Positions 36,601 to 46,655 of a DNA stretch of 64,000 bases are shown here, one piece after another; positions within the stretch are counted from its first letter, which is position 1, and each line of letters begins with the position of its first letter. The stretch lies in NCBI GenBank assembly GCA_029844215.1, contig CM056726.1, positions 36,821,001 to 36,885,000 of the forward strand, written 5' to 3'. The translations under genes were made by a program, and so were the position numbers. This DNA comes from Przewalskia tangutica (Eukaryota; Streptophyta; Magnoliopsida; Solanales; Solanaceae). Below the pieces are notes generated by a model, which was not told where the DNA came from, did no database searches, and saw only the letters and a list, made by a program, of their open reading frames with translations.

Positions 36601-36993
36601 AGGTTGGTGATCCTTGCTCGTAGGATCTCGGTTCAGTTTTTGGGAGAAAGCTCCATTTGCTCCGGAGGCTTATCTCTTGGTACAGTTTTTCCCTGAGATT
36701 GTAGATTCACGTTTATTCAGGGGTATGGCGGGGCCCTGTCCCGCCACAGTTGTTATGTTAAAACTCTTAGAGGTCTGTAGTCACATTTTGTGGGTCTGTT
36801 TGTAAAAGAAATGAGGCAACTGCTTCGGTTATATATTTATGTCCAGGAAGGTAGCCCTATCGGCTAACCTGTTGTCTTACTTCCGTTGTTTTATTATGAG
36901 TTTCATGTATTGTTCCGTTGATCTTCTCTGATGTATACCTGAAAGGGTGCCCAGGTAGGGCACCAGTCGCGGTCCCGGGGTCGGGTCGTGACA
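33659..36993 (+). repeat. Element E 3' LTR
   Basis: Six 55-bp units run from 35947 to about 36275, and the TTCG hairpin is at 36556-36569. This copy reads cleanly where the 5' copy has apparent dropouts. Confidence 0.93.
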
Positions 36994-37361
36994 GTGACAA
37001 CACAAGAATTTTTGTTATCTTAGAAAATATCACACACCATGTTCCAAGTGTCCATCGCCGTGGCGTCGAATTTAATAATCGTCTGTAAGAGCTCTGTGGA
37101 AATAGTGGAATAAATTCATTGGAGAACGGTAGAATCAAGGGTTGTCTATAATTCAGGGTCATCCGCGGGGGTAGGCACCTTTTCATCGCCGATTACCGAA
37201 GAGATGATGTGATGAAGGACTTGATGCGAGTGTGTGTGAACTTTGAATAATTCTTTCCACGTCGCATATTGGATATTTTCCATCTCAAGAATGATAGGTA
37301 TATGGTTCTTGATGTTGGAAACAGTAAGGGAAGGATGAAACATGTTCTTAGAAGTTGACAT
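36994..37361 (-). pseudogene. Element D gag, N-terminal part
   Basis: Starts MSTSKNMFHPSLTVSNIKNH at 37361, continues YATWKELFKVHTHSHQVLHH, then stops and frame changes to 36999. GTGAC at 36994-36998 is the second copy of the duplication made by E. Between 37362 and 37514 lies only the untranslated leader. Confidence 0.88.
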
Positions 37362-37514
37362 GAGGAGAGATGAAGAGGAGAATTAGGGATTTGGAGAAAA
37401 AATTGGGAGAAGAGAACACAAAGGTGGCCGTCGGCCGAGAGGAGGCTCTCGGTTTCCGAGAAAAAGTCGGGTTGCGGAAGATATTTTTGGGAGAAGGTAT
37501 TTTTGCCCTAGATT

Positions 37515-37524
37515 TCTGATACCA
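37515..37524 (-). other. Primer binding site of element D (initiator tRNA-Met)
   Basis: tctgatacca is the terminal 10 bases of plant initiator tRNA-Met and touches the LTR. Confidence 0.8.
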
Positions 37525-37783
37525 TGAAAGAATATAATTCCTTGATTATTTTCATTAATGAAGAGGTATATATACAATTTATAATTTTCATATATGGAAA
37601 ATTTTATTGCTGCTATACTACTAATATCCTAATTATACTTGTACAAGAATTCTACAAATATGATAAATTTGTACAACACAAATTTGATTCCAATAAGGTA
37701 AGGATTCCGTGATATACACGGTGTAAAACTATGGACATCGTATACCGTGTATATCACGGGTATACATGTGTAACCTTCTATCA
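37525..37783 (-). repeat. Element D right LTR (5' LTR)
   Basis: 259 bp. Directly abuts the primer site at 37515-37524. Confidence 0.88.
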
Positions 37784-38094
37784 CTTGGCTTCATTTTTTC
37801 TTTTCATTCGAGAGCTCTTCCTTTCCATATTTATGACAATAAGAGATGACTATATTTTTTTATCAAATGGTGCATGAATCTCGAATTGGATTTAATATGT
37901 AATAACACAATTAATTATATTTAATATATAGCGGATGTAGAAATGTGAAAATAAAAACTATATACATGTGTGTGTGGCGTGTAAAAATTAAACAACATTA
38001 AAACCATGTTTTACATTACAACACATGAAAAACGAAGAAAATACTAAATGATTTTTAGATTTATTATGCCGTTATTTCACTTAAAAATCCAACC
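37784..38094. other. AT-rich spacer between elements D and F
   Basis: No gene recognised. The right part (about 38050 on) is paralogous to 23785 onward. Confidence 0.5.
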
Positions 38095-38111
38095 AAGACA
38101 GTATGGTTGAA

Positions 38112-38334
38112 CCCGCAAGGGTAGCCAAGTTGGTGTAGCAGTAGAGCGCGGGACCGCAAGGTCACGAGTTCGATCCCCTGCATAAACCTTCTTGGTTGAG
38201 CCTGTCACACATGGCTTGCCAAGTGTGGTTTACATGGCTGACGTGGTTTGCAGGCTACTGCGTCAGTCCGGGGTTTACCCTGTGCGCACTCGAAAGAGTA
38301 GCGGCTGCGGGTTCCTTCGTCAACAAAAACAAAA
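38112..38334 (+). mobile_element. Complete tRNA-derived SINE
   Basis: About 223 bp between two perfect copies of aagacagtatggttgaa (38095-38111, 38335-38351). A polymerase III box A is at 38122-38133 (tagccaagttgg) and box B at 38166-38176 (gagttcgatcc), followed by a tRNA-unrelated body and an A-rich tail (caacaaaaacaaaaa). The paralogous site near 23815-23840 lacks it. It probably belongs to a plant SINE family; I do not assign the subfamily. Confidence 0.9.
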
Positions 38335-38390
38335 AAGACAGTATGGTTGAATAATTTGTTACATTCATTTCAAGTATAAATTTGGGATAT

Positions 38391-38395
38391 TCTAT
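38391..38395. repeat. Target site duplication TCTAT of F, left
   Basis: Matches 59244-59248. Confidence 0.88.
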
Positions 38396-39906
38396 TGTCA
38401 GCATTTTGTCGGGTTCGTACACGTAGCGGAATATGAAAATATATGTTTCAAACCCGACATAGCGGTCAAACTGTAGTATGATTATATAATGTAAAACACA
38501 TAGTAAAACGTAATACATCGAAAGATTATTTACATTTTACTAAATCTGGAGTCTTTAAGATTTTGTGTACGCCGAAGGTGTGCACGCAAATATTCCTCGA
38601 TTTGCAAGTCAAGAACTCCGATGTAATTTTCTAACTCTTGAAATGCTAGGAATTCCAGAAGAGTTTTAGAAGAGAATACTCTCTTAGTTTTGGGGTAGAG
38701 AAATGTGTGAGTTAACCCTCTTATTTATAGCTGAAAATGAGCCAGGGTTTTCCCACATGGGCCAGGCCCAGAAAATCTCAACAGATGGGTCAATATCGGA
38801 CCCACTGCACACTAAGCGCCGCGTCGCTGAGTAAGTGGCGCCGCGGCCCTGAGACATGGCGTCGCAGCCCTGTTCCATTTTCTGCCTTATTTTCCATTTC
38901 TTTCTAATATATCGATCATCAACCAAACATATATATAATCTCTTTTTAATTACATCCTTGAATCGACGGAACACTTGACTTAGTGTTACCCTTTAGGCCT
39001 TTACATATCAATACTAATAACATTAGGGTCTACACAAAACTCCTAGACTGCGCCGGAATACGAACTCAATATGTAAAGTTTAGTTACACGAAACTTGTGA
39101 ACTGAACCTCCATGTGGGAAGATAAAATCCTTTCATTCACGACACACTCGATCAAGCTTAGGATTTGTCAAGTGTCTATCCAAATGGTTCGATCATTATA
39201 ACTCATCTATATTAGTTGACAACAGAACCATTTCAAAGATATGTCCATTGTGTTGGCCAACGATTTAGTCAACCTAATACCATATGAGAATCTGAGTGCT
39301 CTCTCAAAGATATATTCGAGGAATGAATCCCAATCTTGGCTCAACTACCACCTTTAATCCACTTTGTAATGTACCCAAAACAAGCCGCGTCTCAACCTAT
39401 AAAGTATTTGAGCTTAGGACAATATCAAAGTACATTACTCCGCAAACAAGGTGCGTATCGACCTCAAGTCTAAGGACATCTATCTCCCACACGCTGATGA
39501 CACTTTAGACATATAACAAAACAATGCATCAGCAGGGTATACCAATACTTCAACAAGTATTCATGTGTCCATCACGAGTTGTCATAACTCGTAGCAAGTG
39601 AGACATACTATATCCCCTAAGGATATGATGCAGACCACATGTCTACGTATCGCATATCATCGATATCTCATTTTCGATGATCATTAGTCGAGGCGATTTA
39701 AGAGTTACATTATAATATTAATTCTCACATCATTAATAACCACATAAACTATAGGGATGCATTTATAGAATATTATAAACAATCAACTAATAATTCAACA
39801 AATGAAAAATGTCATAATATTAATCATCATTAATATATAAATATGAATGTGTATAAAATATATTTGTCCTAATACATATTATCTCTAGGACATACATATA
39901 CTTTTA
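38396..39906 (-). repeat. Element F left LTR (3' LTR)
   Basis: 1511 bp, with no insertion. Carries three GC-rich motif copies at 38815-38872. Confidence 0.88.
38815..38872. promoter_or_regulatory. GC-rich motif triplet, left LTR of F
   Basis: 15-mers agcgccgcgtcgctg (38815), ggcgccgcggccctg (38837) and ggcgtcgcagccctg (38858): spacings 22 and 21 bp. Confidence 0.65.
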
Positions 39907-39959
39907 CTTGGCCTAGAGCCAATCACCAACATATCTAATACCCATGTTCTCAAAATGAC

Positions 39960-40946
39960 CATTATGATTAACCAATATTAATGGTTAAGTAAATGGGTTT
40001 GCTAGATTATTGTCTGTGAGAACATAATCTAATCTAATATCTTCAGCTTCCACTATCTCTCTGAGAATATGGTACTTCCTCGGTACATATTTATTTCTGT
40101 TTGTTGATCTTGGTTCCATTGCCTGTGCAATTGCACCAGTGTTGTCACAATAAATGGTTATTGGACAACTAGCACTCGGAACAACCCCTAGTTCCTTCAG
40201 GAACACATAAATTACGACAACTTCTTTAGCAGCTTCCGATCCAGCAATGTACTCCGCTTCAGTTGTCGAATCAGCAGTTGTAGCTTGTTTGGAACTCTTC
40301 CAGCTCACTGCTCCTCCATTGAAAATGAACGTGTACTAGACTGAGATTTGAAATCATCAACATCTGTCTGGAAACTAGCATCAGTATACCCAGTGGAAAC
40401 TAGTTTATTATCTCCACCATAGACCATGAAGTAATCTTTAGTACGTCTGAGATACTTAAGAATACTTTTTACTGCCTTCCAGTGTTCCTCACCAGGATTC
40501 TGCTGGAACTTGCAAGTCATACTAAGTGCAAAGACCACATCTGGCCTAGTACAGGTCATGACATACATGATTGATCCTATAGCCGAAGCATATGAGATCC
40601 TTTTCATGCGCTCAAGTTCTACAACACTAGAAGGACAATCCTTCTTAGATAACTTGATGTCTTGTCTTATTAGAAGACTACCTTTCTTGGAATTCTTCAT
40701 GGAAAAGTGTCTAAGCACTTTGTCTATGTAGATTGACTATGACAGCCTCAACAATCTATTAGGTCTATCTCTATAGATCCTAATTCCCAGAATGTAGCAG
40801 GCTTCACCTAAGTCCTTCATCATGAAGGTTTTGGATAACCATTCCTTAATTGACTGCATGAGAGCCTTATTGTCCCCCATGATCAATATGTCATCAACAT
40901 ATATAACAATAAAGACAATACGCTCATCCTTGCATTTGATATAAAC
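39960..40946 (-). pseudogene. Element F RNase H and end of reverse transcriptase
   Basis: Minus-strand text holds IVIYVDDILIMG near 40870-40910 (RT active site intact), then YASAIGSIMYVMTCTRPDVV, YGGDNKLVSTGYTDASFQTD, and RNase H (STTEAEYIAGSEAAKE, IYCDNTGAIAQAM) down to NNLANPFT near 39990. A frameshift near 40305-40320 separates RNase H halves and at least one stop lies near 40740. The insertion point of solo LTR G is at its right end. Confidence 0.88.
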
Positions 40947-43900
40947 TGCTAGACCCCATAATTCCAGGGCATATTAGTGAGAGAAATGCGTGCTGTAAAT
41001 TTCAAGCATCACCGCTGTTAAAGAATGGATCATGGTTTGAAACTTTAGAGAGCTACAGGAATTCCGAAACCGCGGTGTCATTCTGCAGTACCGCGGTGCC
41101 GATGCGGGAATTTCCAAATCAGATATTCGTGGAGGGAAAGACAAGTGGACAAGTGGGGTTCATGGGTCCCCCTCCATTTGTGTTATATACACATGGTATA
41201 AGCAAGTCTTGTAAGACTTGGATCACAAATATCTTCATCCTTCAAACCCTCTTATCTCTTCATTCTCCTTCAAGTTTCAAAAATCCCATAGCCAAGTGAA
41301 GAACAAGATTAAGTTATGTTCCAAGATTAAGCTCCTTAACTAAAGTTCTAATCCAAGTTAACTCTCCAAAATAGTGGGTCATGGTGTTGGCTGATTTTGT
41401 CCAAGAAAAACCCTAAGATTGAAGATGAACTTGTTGGAAGAAAAATATGGAAGGAAGATGGTTACGAGCTTGTAGAGGATACATGTGTGTTATTGTAACG
41501 TGTAGAAGTGGTGCTAAAGTGAAGTAGTGTGCCGAGAACTTGGGGAAAGTTTTGGCTAAATTGAAGGTAAGATTTCTTCTTCCTCTTAAAGTATTTGGAA
41601 GTTACATGATTTTATAATTAAGGGATGAACTTGTGTTAATAGAAATGGAGAATAAGAAATGCATGTGACAGTTTGGCATGTTAGCCGATTTTGAGATTGT
41701 TTTTTGTTATATTGGAATTCGTTGGTTATTGTTATTGTTATAGTCACTTGTTGCATGTTAAAATGAAGGAATCTTGTTATTGAATGTTGATATGGTTTAT
41801 ATAAAAGTGTTGAAATATGAATTGGATTTTAAGGTGTTATGGAAAGGGCTTTGGTTTTGGTTATTGGTCGAAACTACATGAAACTGTGGGACGTTGTTGT
41901 GTTGTTTTAGGAACTGTTTTGTGGAGTTATAATGCTGGAAGTTTAGTTACAATTATGCATGTTTAAATGTGGTAATTACTAATGTAAGTCCTAAAGGAAT
42001 AAGGGTGTAGAAATGTGTAGAAAAGCTTCACATTCTACCCTCGTTGTTGTTGGAATATGGACTGTTTTTGTGGACTGTTTTAGTATGTATTAAGAGGCTG
42101 AATTTACATGAGAAGTGGGTGTGTAAATCCCCTTGTTTCTGTTTGGTTGTGACCTTAATTGATGTTTGGTTATTGATGTTATTGGCCTTATTTGTAAGTT
42201 GTGGATGTGAGTATATATAGGGGAAGTGCCGCCCAAATTTTTATATGAAAGGAGAGTCATTATGTGGTATAGCGTATACTAGTATTCATGAAGTTGATAG
42301 ACATGTTATTGTTGTTATAGGTTGAAGTACCTATTTGAGACGTATTTTACTTATCGTGTTGGGATAGCCGATAAGGTATGTGAACTATCCTTTATTCTTT
42401 TGGCATATTCTACGTGTGAACCATAACTGTGGTATTGCTCCATAGCTTACTCTACTCTTAGAGGTTAAGGTATATTCATGTTATTGATTCTATGCTAAAA
42501 ACATGTCTAAATTGTTCCTAAGTCCTTATTAAGGCATATGAGACAAATGTTGATAAGAGTTTTTAGTAAGCTTGAGAGCCGAGTTGACTCTGCTTATTTA
42601 AAGGAATTGTCAAGTATTAAGTGCTGGAACTGGTTTAATAAATAAGTAAGTATGTTATTAGTAGACGTGTTAAAAAAGCCATTGCAGCGTTAAGTGAAAA
42701 AGGTATCGACAAACAATTATTATATAACTGATTAGATTGTCATCTGCATAGAAACTAAGTTATAATCAATTTATTTTACATTTGCTAGTTCACAACTGAT
42801 TAGATAAGATCTTTATAAAAAAAGATAAATTACTCACGGCCCATATAAGAATTAATTAGGCAAATTCGGATTTGTTATCACCATTCAGATGTTTCCATAA
42901 TGTTAGTCAGAGGGGCGAGATGAATTTAGATTATCGAGTTGGTACAGACGATAAGCGATATGTGAAACTCTTCCTTCTTTGGCATAATGTATATGAAATG
43001 GGTGTACGACGGACGTGCGTAATTCCATTGAATCCTAATTTCTATTTGATACATGATATGATAAGTGTCTTGATTTTCCAAATGATGATTTAAAAGGATA
43101 TATGATATGATAGTGCCTTGAGTTTCTAAAATGAAGGTTATTCCATTTATTCCATTGAGAGTCAAAAATGATTTTACCGTGTCCCAGAAAGGGGCGGGCA
43201 GCATATGATTTTATTGAGAGTCAAAAGATGATTTAAATTGCACAAGTTGCTCATGATAGCTATTCGTGCAAGTGTTATTATTGCATTTCACCGAGTCCCA
43301 AAATGGGCCGGCAATGTTCACCGAGTCCCTCACTAAAGGGTCGGCAATATTATATGTATTATGATTCCATGGACATGTATCCATGAGGCGAGTACAGATA
43401 CTCAGGACAGTATATGCAGGTCGTGCGCATATCCTAGCCCATGTTCACCGAGTCCCAAAATGGGCCGTCAATGTTTATATGTATATGATTCCATGGACAT
43501 GTATCCATGATGCGAGTATATATACTCATGACCGTCGTGCGCAGATCCTTGCACTTGTTCACCGAGTCCCTCACTAAAGGGCCGACAATGTTTATACGTA
43601 TATGATTTCCATGGGCATGCTTCCATGAGGCGGGTATAGATACCCATGTCAGTATACGACTCTCAGTTTTAAAAATGCACGGTTGGATCTGGTATTTGAT
43701 TTTCATACTTGTCCCTGTTATCTTTTGGCCAGTTATGATCTTATTTACTGTACTTTATGTTTACATATTTGGTACCTTGTTGTACTGACCCCCTTCGGGG
43801 GGCTGCGTTCATGCTCGCAGGTATAGATACTCAGTTTGGTGATCCGCGAGCTTACGATCTTCGCTCAACTTTTGGGATAGCTCCATTGTTCTGGAGCTTG

Positions 43901-44252
43901 TCATTTTGGTACAGATCTGTCATTATAGACTTATATATATTCAGGGGTACGGCGGGGCCTTGTCTCGTCACATTTCATTATCAAACTCTTAGAGGTATGT
44001 AGACAGGTGTGGGTGGTAAATGTGTATTTAGACGTGTATATGTTGTAGTTCTTTTTGGATATATTCTGTATATAGGGGCAGCCTTGTCGGCTTGCCTATT
44101 TTTATAAAATGAGTTTACTACAGATCAAAGGCGATCCTCGCCGTTATGAGATGATGAGTTGTTATTAAGCTTCCGTTGGTTATATGAGATGTTTGGGTAA
44201 AAGGGTGCCCAGGTAGGGCACCAGTCGCGGCCCGTCGGTTCGGGTCATGACA
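40947..44252 (+). mobile_element. Element G: solo LTR of a Ty3/gypsy (chromovirus/Tekay-like) element
   Basis: 3306 bp, starting tgctagacccc and ending gtcatgaca, with target duplication TAAAC at 40942-40946 and 44253-44257. Length and internal order (TTCG hairpin at 43789-43802, subrepeats 43150-43620) match the LTR of E at lower identity. No interior or second LTR is present, so it results from LTR-LTR recombination. GC-rich motif pair at 41069-41100. ORFs within it are not conserved. Confidence 0.9.
41069..41100. promoter_or_regulatory. GC-rich motif pair, solo LTR G
   Basis: accgcggtgtc (41069) and accgcggtgcc (41090), 21 bp apart. Confidence 0.6.
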
Positions 44253-45391
44253 TAAACACAAGAATCCTCTTTGCTTCTGACGAAATCAAAAGATTTGATG
44301 GTCTTGTCAAAACAAATATTCCAACTCCTAGAGGCTTGCTTAAGTCCATAAATGGACTTCTGTAGCTTGCACACAACATTTGGTCTGGACTCGGATGAAA
44401 AACCCTCGGGTTATTTCATATACATTTCCTCAATTAGATTAACATTGTGGAATGCAGTTTTGACATCCATCTGCCAAATGTCATAATCATAATGTGCAGT
44501 TATCGCAAGCAAAATCCGAATAGACGTTATCTTAGCAACTGGTGAAAAGGTATCATCATAATCCACACCAGGACGCTGATTAAAACCTTTAGCCACTAGT
44601 ATAGCTTTATAAGTCTGAATCTTATCAAATGCATCAATCTTCTTCTTGAAGACCCAGTTGCATCCTATGGGTTTAACCCCATTTGGAAAATCAACCAAGT
44701 TCCACACTTGATTGATATACATAGATTCCATCTCGAATTTCATGGCTTCTTGCCATCTCTTCGAATCAATGTCTAACATTGATTCGTTGTAGGTTGTAGG
44801 CTCATCATCATCGGGAATATCTAACTCATTTTGTGTTTCCACAAGTAGATTTAGTCTTTTTGGAGGACGATGCGTTCTAGTAGACCTACGGAGTTGAGTG
44901 TCGTGCAGTTCAGTTCTAGGTATGTTCTGATTGTGACAAAGTTCTTATGTGTTGGTTGATCCACCAACATTAGAGCTTTCAGGAATATCATTTTCATGTC
45001 TTTCCTGAATGGGAGGAGGTGCAACTGGTGCACTTGCTCCCAAGGTCTGTGCGGGAGGATATTGCATTTCTGCATTATTCCTCGTAACACTCCCACTGGC
45101 CGAATGGCTTACCCTAAGTACCCAATCTTCGCCAAAAGCTCCTACTGAATTCTCGCCTTTATCACTCGACAAGGATTCAACCTCTATGATACTTTGTTCT
45201 TTAATTTCTTCAAGTTCTATCTCTACACAACTCTCTTCCTTGTAGATATATTCATCTTCAAGAAAAGTTGCATTCCTGGAAACAATTATCTTATGTTCTT
45301 CAGGAATATAGAAATAGTATCCCTTAGTTTCCTTTGGATACCCTACGAAGTAACATTTCTCACTCTTTGACTCCAACTTATCAGTGATCAA
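44253..45391 (-). pseudogene. Element F reverse transcriptase and pre-RT linker
   Basis: 44411-44842 is an open RT segment: WNLVDFPNGVKPIGCNWVFK, GFNQRPGVDYDDTFSPVAKI, QMDVKTAFHN. It continues as KLQKSIYGLKQASRSWNI and SKEDSCVYV up to the solo LTR. 44945-45391 carries the post-integrase chromodomain-free linker (CYFVGYPKETKGYYFYIPEE, VSRNATFLEDEY). A stop near 44405 and a frame change near 44850-44945 break it. Confidence 0.88.
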
Positions 45392-46310
45392 TTTCTTGAC
45401 ATATGCAGGACACCCCAGGGCCTCACGTGTCTAAGTGATGGCTTCTTGCCACACCATACCTCATATGGCGTCTTTTCAACTCATTTAGAAGGAACTTTGT
45501 TCAGAACATATATCGAGGTTTGTGTAGCGTATCCCCAAATGTATCTAGGTAGAGCTGGAAAACTCATCATGGAATGAACCATGTCAAGCAAGGTTCGGTT
45601 TCTCCTCTCGGCAACCTCAATCAGTGAGCCAAGTCAAAACGGTACAAAGGCATTCATCTGTGGTGTTCTAGGAGGTGTCCATTCTGAATGAACTCTATGT
45701 AGAAATTATTTACTTAAGTATTCACCTCCTCGATCAGATTGAGGAGTCTTGATACTCTTTGAGAGTTGTTTCTCCACTTCACACTTATACTCCTTAAACT
45801 TCTCGAAGGCCTCGGACTTATGTCTCATAAGATACACATATCCATACCTTGTCAAGTCGTCTGTAAAAGTAATGAAGTAAGAGAAACCTTCTCTAGCTTG
45901 AGTCGAAAATGGTCCACATACATCAGTATGTACCAACTCAAGCACCTCCTTGGCACGGATCCCCTTTCCAGAAAGAGTTTTAATGGTCATCTTACCTTTC
46001 AAACAGGATTCACAGTTACCATAAAATTATAAGTCAAATGGTTCAAGGTAATTTAATTTCCTCAACCGTTCCATCCTTGTTTGATTGATGTGACCAAGTC
46101 TACAATGCCACAGCTAGGTACAATTTCTTTCACTTATCTTAGCTCTTTTGTTTTGTACATTAAAAATTTCCCGGCTGTAGTTTAATGTATATAATTCATT
46201 CACAAGAGGCGCAATTTCATACACAACATCATCAAAAGCCAAAATCATATTGCTATTTAGAAATGCTTGAGGAAAAGCCCTCGGTGTCTAAAATAGGAAT
46301 GGAAATAATG
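45392..46310 (-). pseudogene. Element F integrase
   Basis: The N-terminal zinc region reads LGHINQTRMERLRKLNY, then CESCLKGKM (46000-46110). The core, 45706-46002, holds the first Asp in HTDVCGPF and the second in QSDRGGEYLS. The Glu block (RRNRTLLDMVHSM) lies near 45570-45600 after a stop. Stops at about 46027 and 45705 disable it. Confidence 0.85.
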
Positions 46311-46655
46311 TTCCTCGTCAATGAGGGAACATAAAATAATTGTTTAACATTAAAACTTTGCCGGAAGGTAAATCTAATCTATAAGTTCCCACGCGCTCAG
46401 TATCAACTCGTGCTCCATTTCCAATGCGCAGGTCCACCTCTCGAGGTCCGATATTCCTGCTGTCAATTAGCCCCTGCACATTTGTACAAATGTGTGAGCC
46501 ACAAGCGATATCTAATACCCAGGAATGAGAATCATTTATAGACATATTTATTTCAATTACAAACATACCTTGTCCAGTAGAGGCAGAAGCACCAGGTGCC
46601 TTCCTTCCTCCAGTGCCCTTTTCTATTGCAGTTCATGCACACATCCACAACCGGC
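46311..46655 (-). pseudogene. Element F gag zinc knuckle and protease
   Basis: Near 46600-46640 the frame reads CMNCNRKGHW, a CCHC knuckle whose last Cys is missing, leading into protease text SWVLDIACGSHICTN (canonical DTGC is DIAC here). Element H is inserted just upstream at 46655/46656. Confidence 0.8.

Larger units (their letters stand above)
28612..36993 (+). mobile_element. Element E: young pol-less Ty3/gypsy (chromovirus/Tekay-like) element
   Basis: LTRs 28612-31916 and 33659-36993 (3.3 kb each) begin tgttacaccccgtg and end cgtgaca. The target duplication GTGAC is perfect at 28607-28611 and 36994-36998. The primer site follows the left LTR and a strong polypurine tract precedes the right one. 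The interior is only 1.74 kb, with a degraded gag and no protease, RT or integrase. LTR identity is very high outside CHG trinucleotides, so insertion is recent. Confidence 0.93.
24331..37783 (-). mobile_element. Element D: Ty1/copia element (Ale/Retrofit-like), interrupted by element E
   Basis: LTRs 24331-24581 and 37525-37783 begin tgaaagaatataat and end tatca. The flanks cttcg and cttgg are a near-matching target duplication. Minus-strand order is gag, protease, integrase, RT, RNase H, as in copia. A primer site (37515-37524) abuts the right LTR. Frameshifts and stops lie in every domain, and element E splits gag. Confidence 0.9.

Noticed and set aside
38112..38180. tRNA-like sequence with box A and box B
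   Set aside because: It lies inside a SINE with target duplications and an A-rich tail; no cloverleaf-complete tRNA gene is evident.
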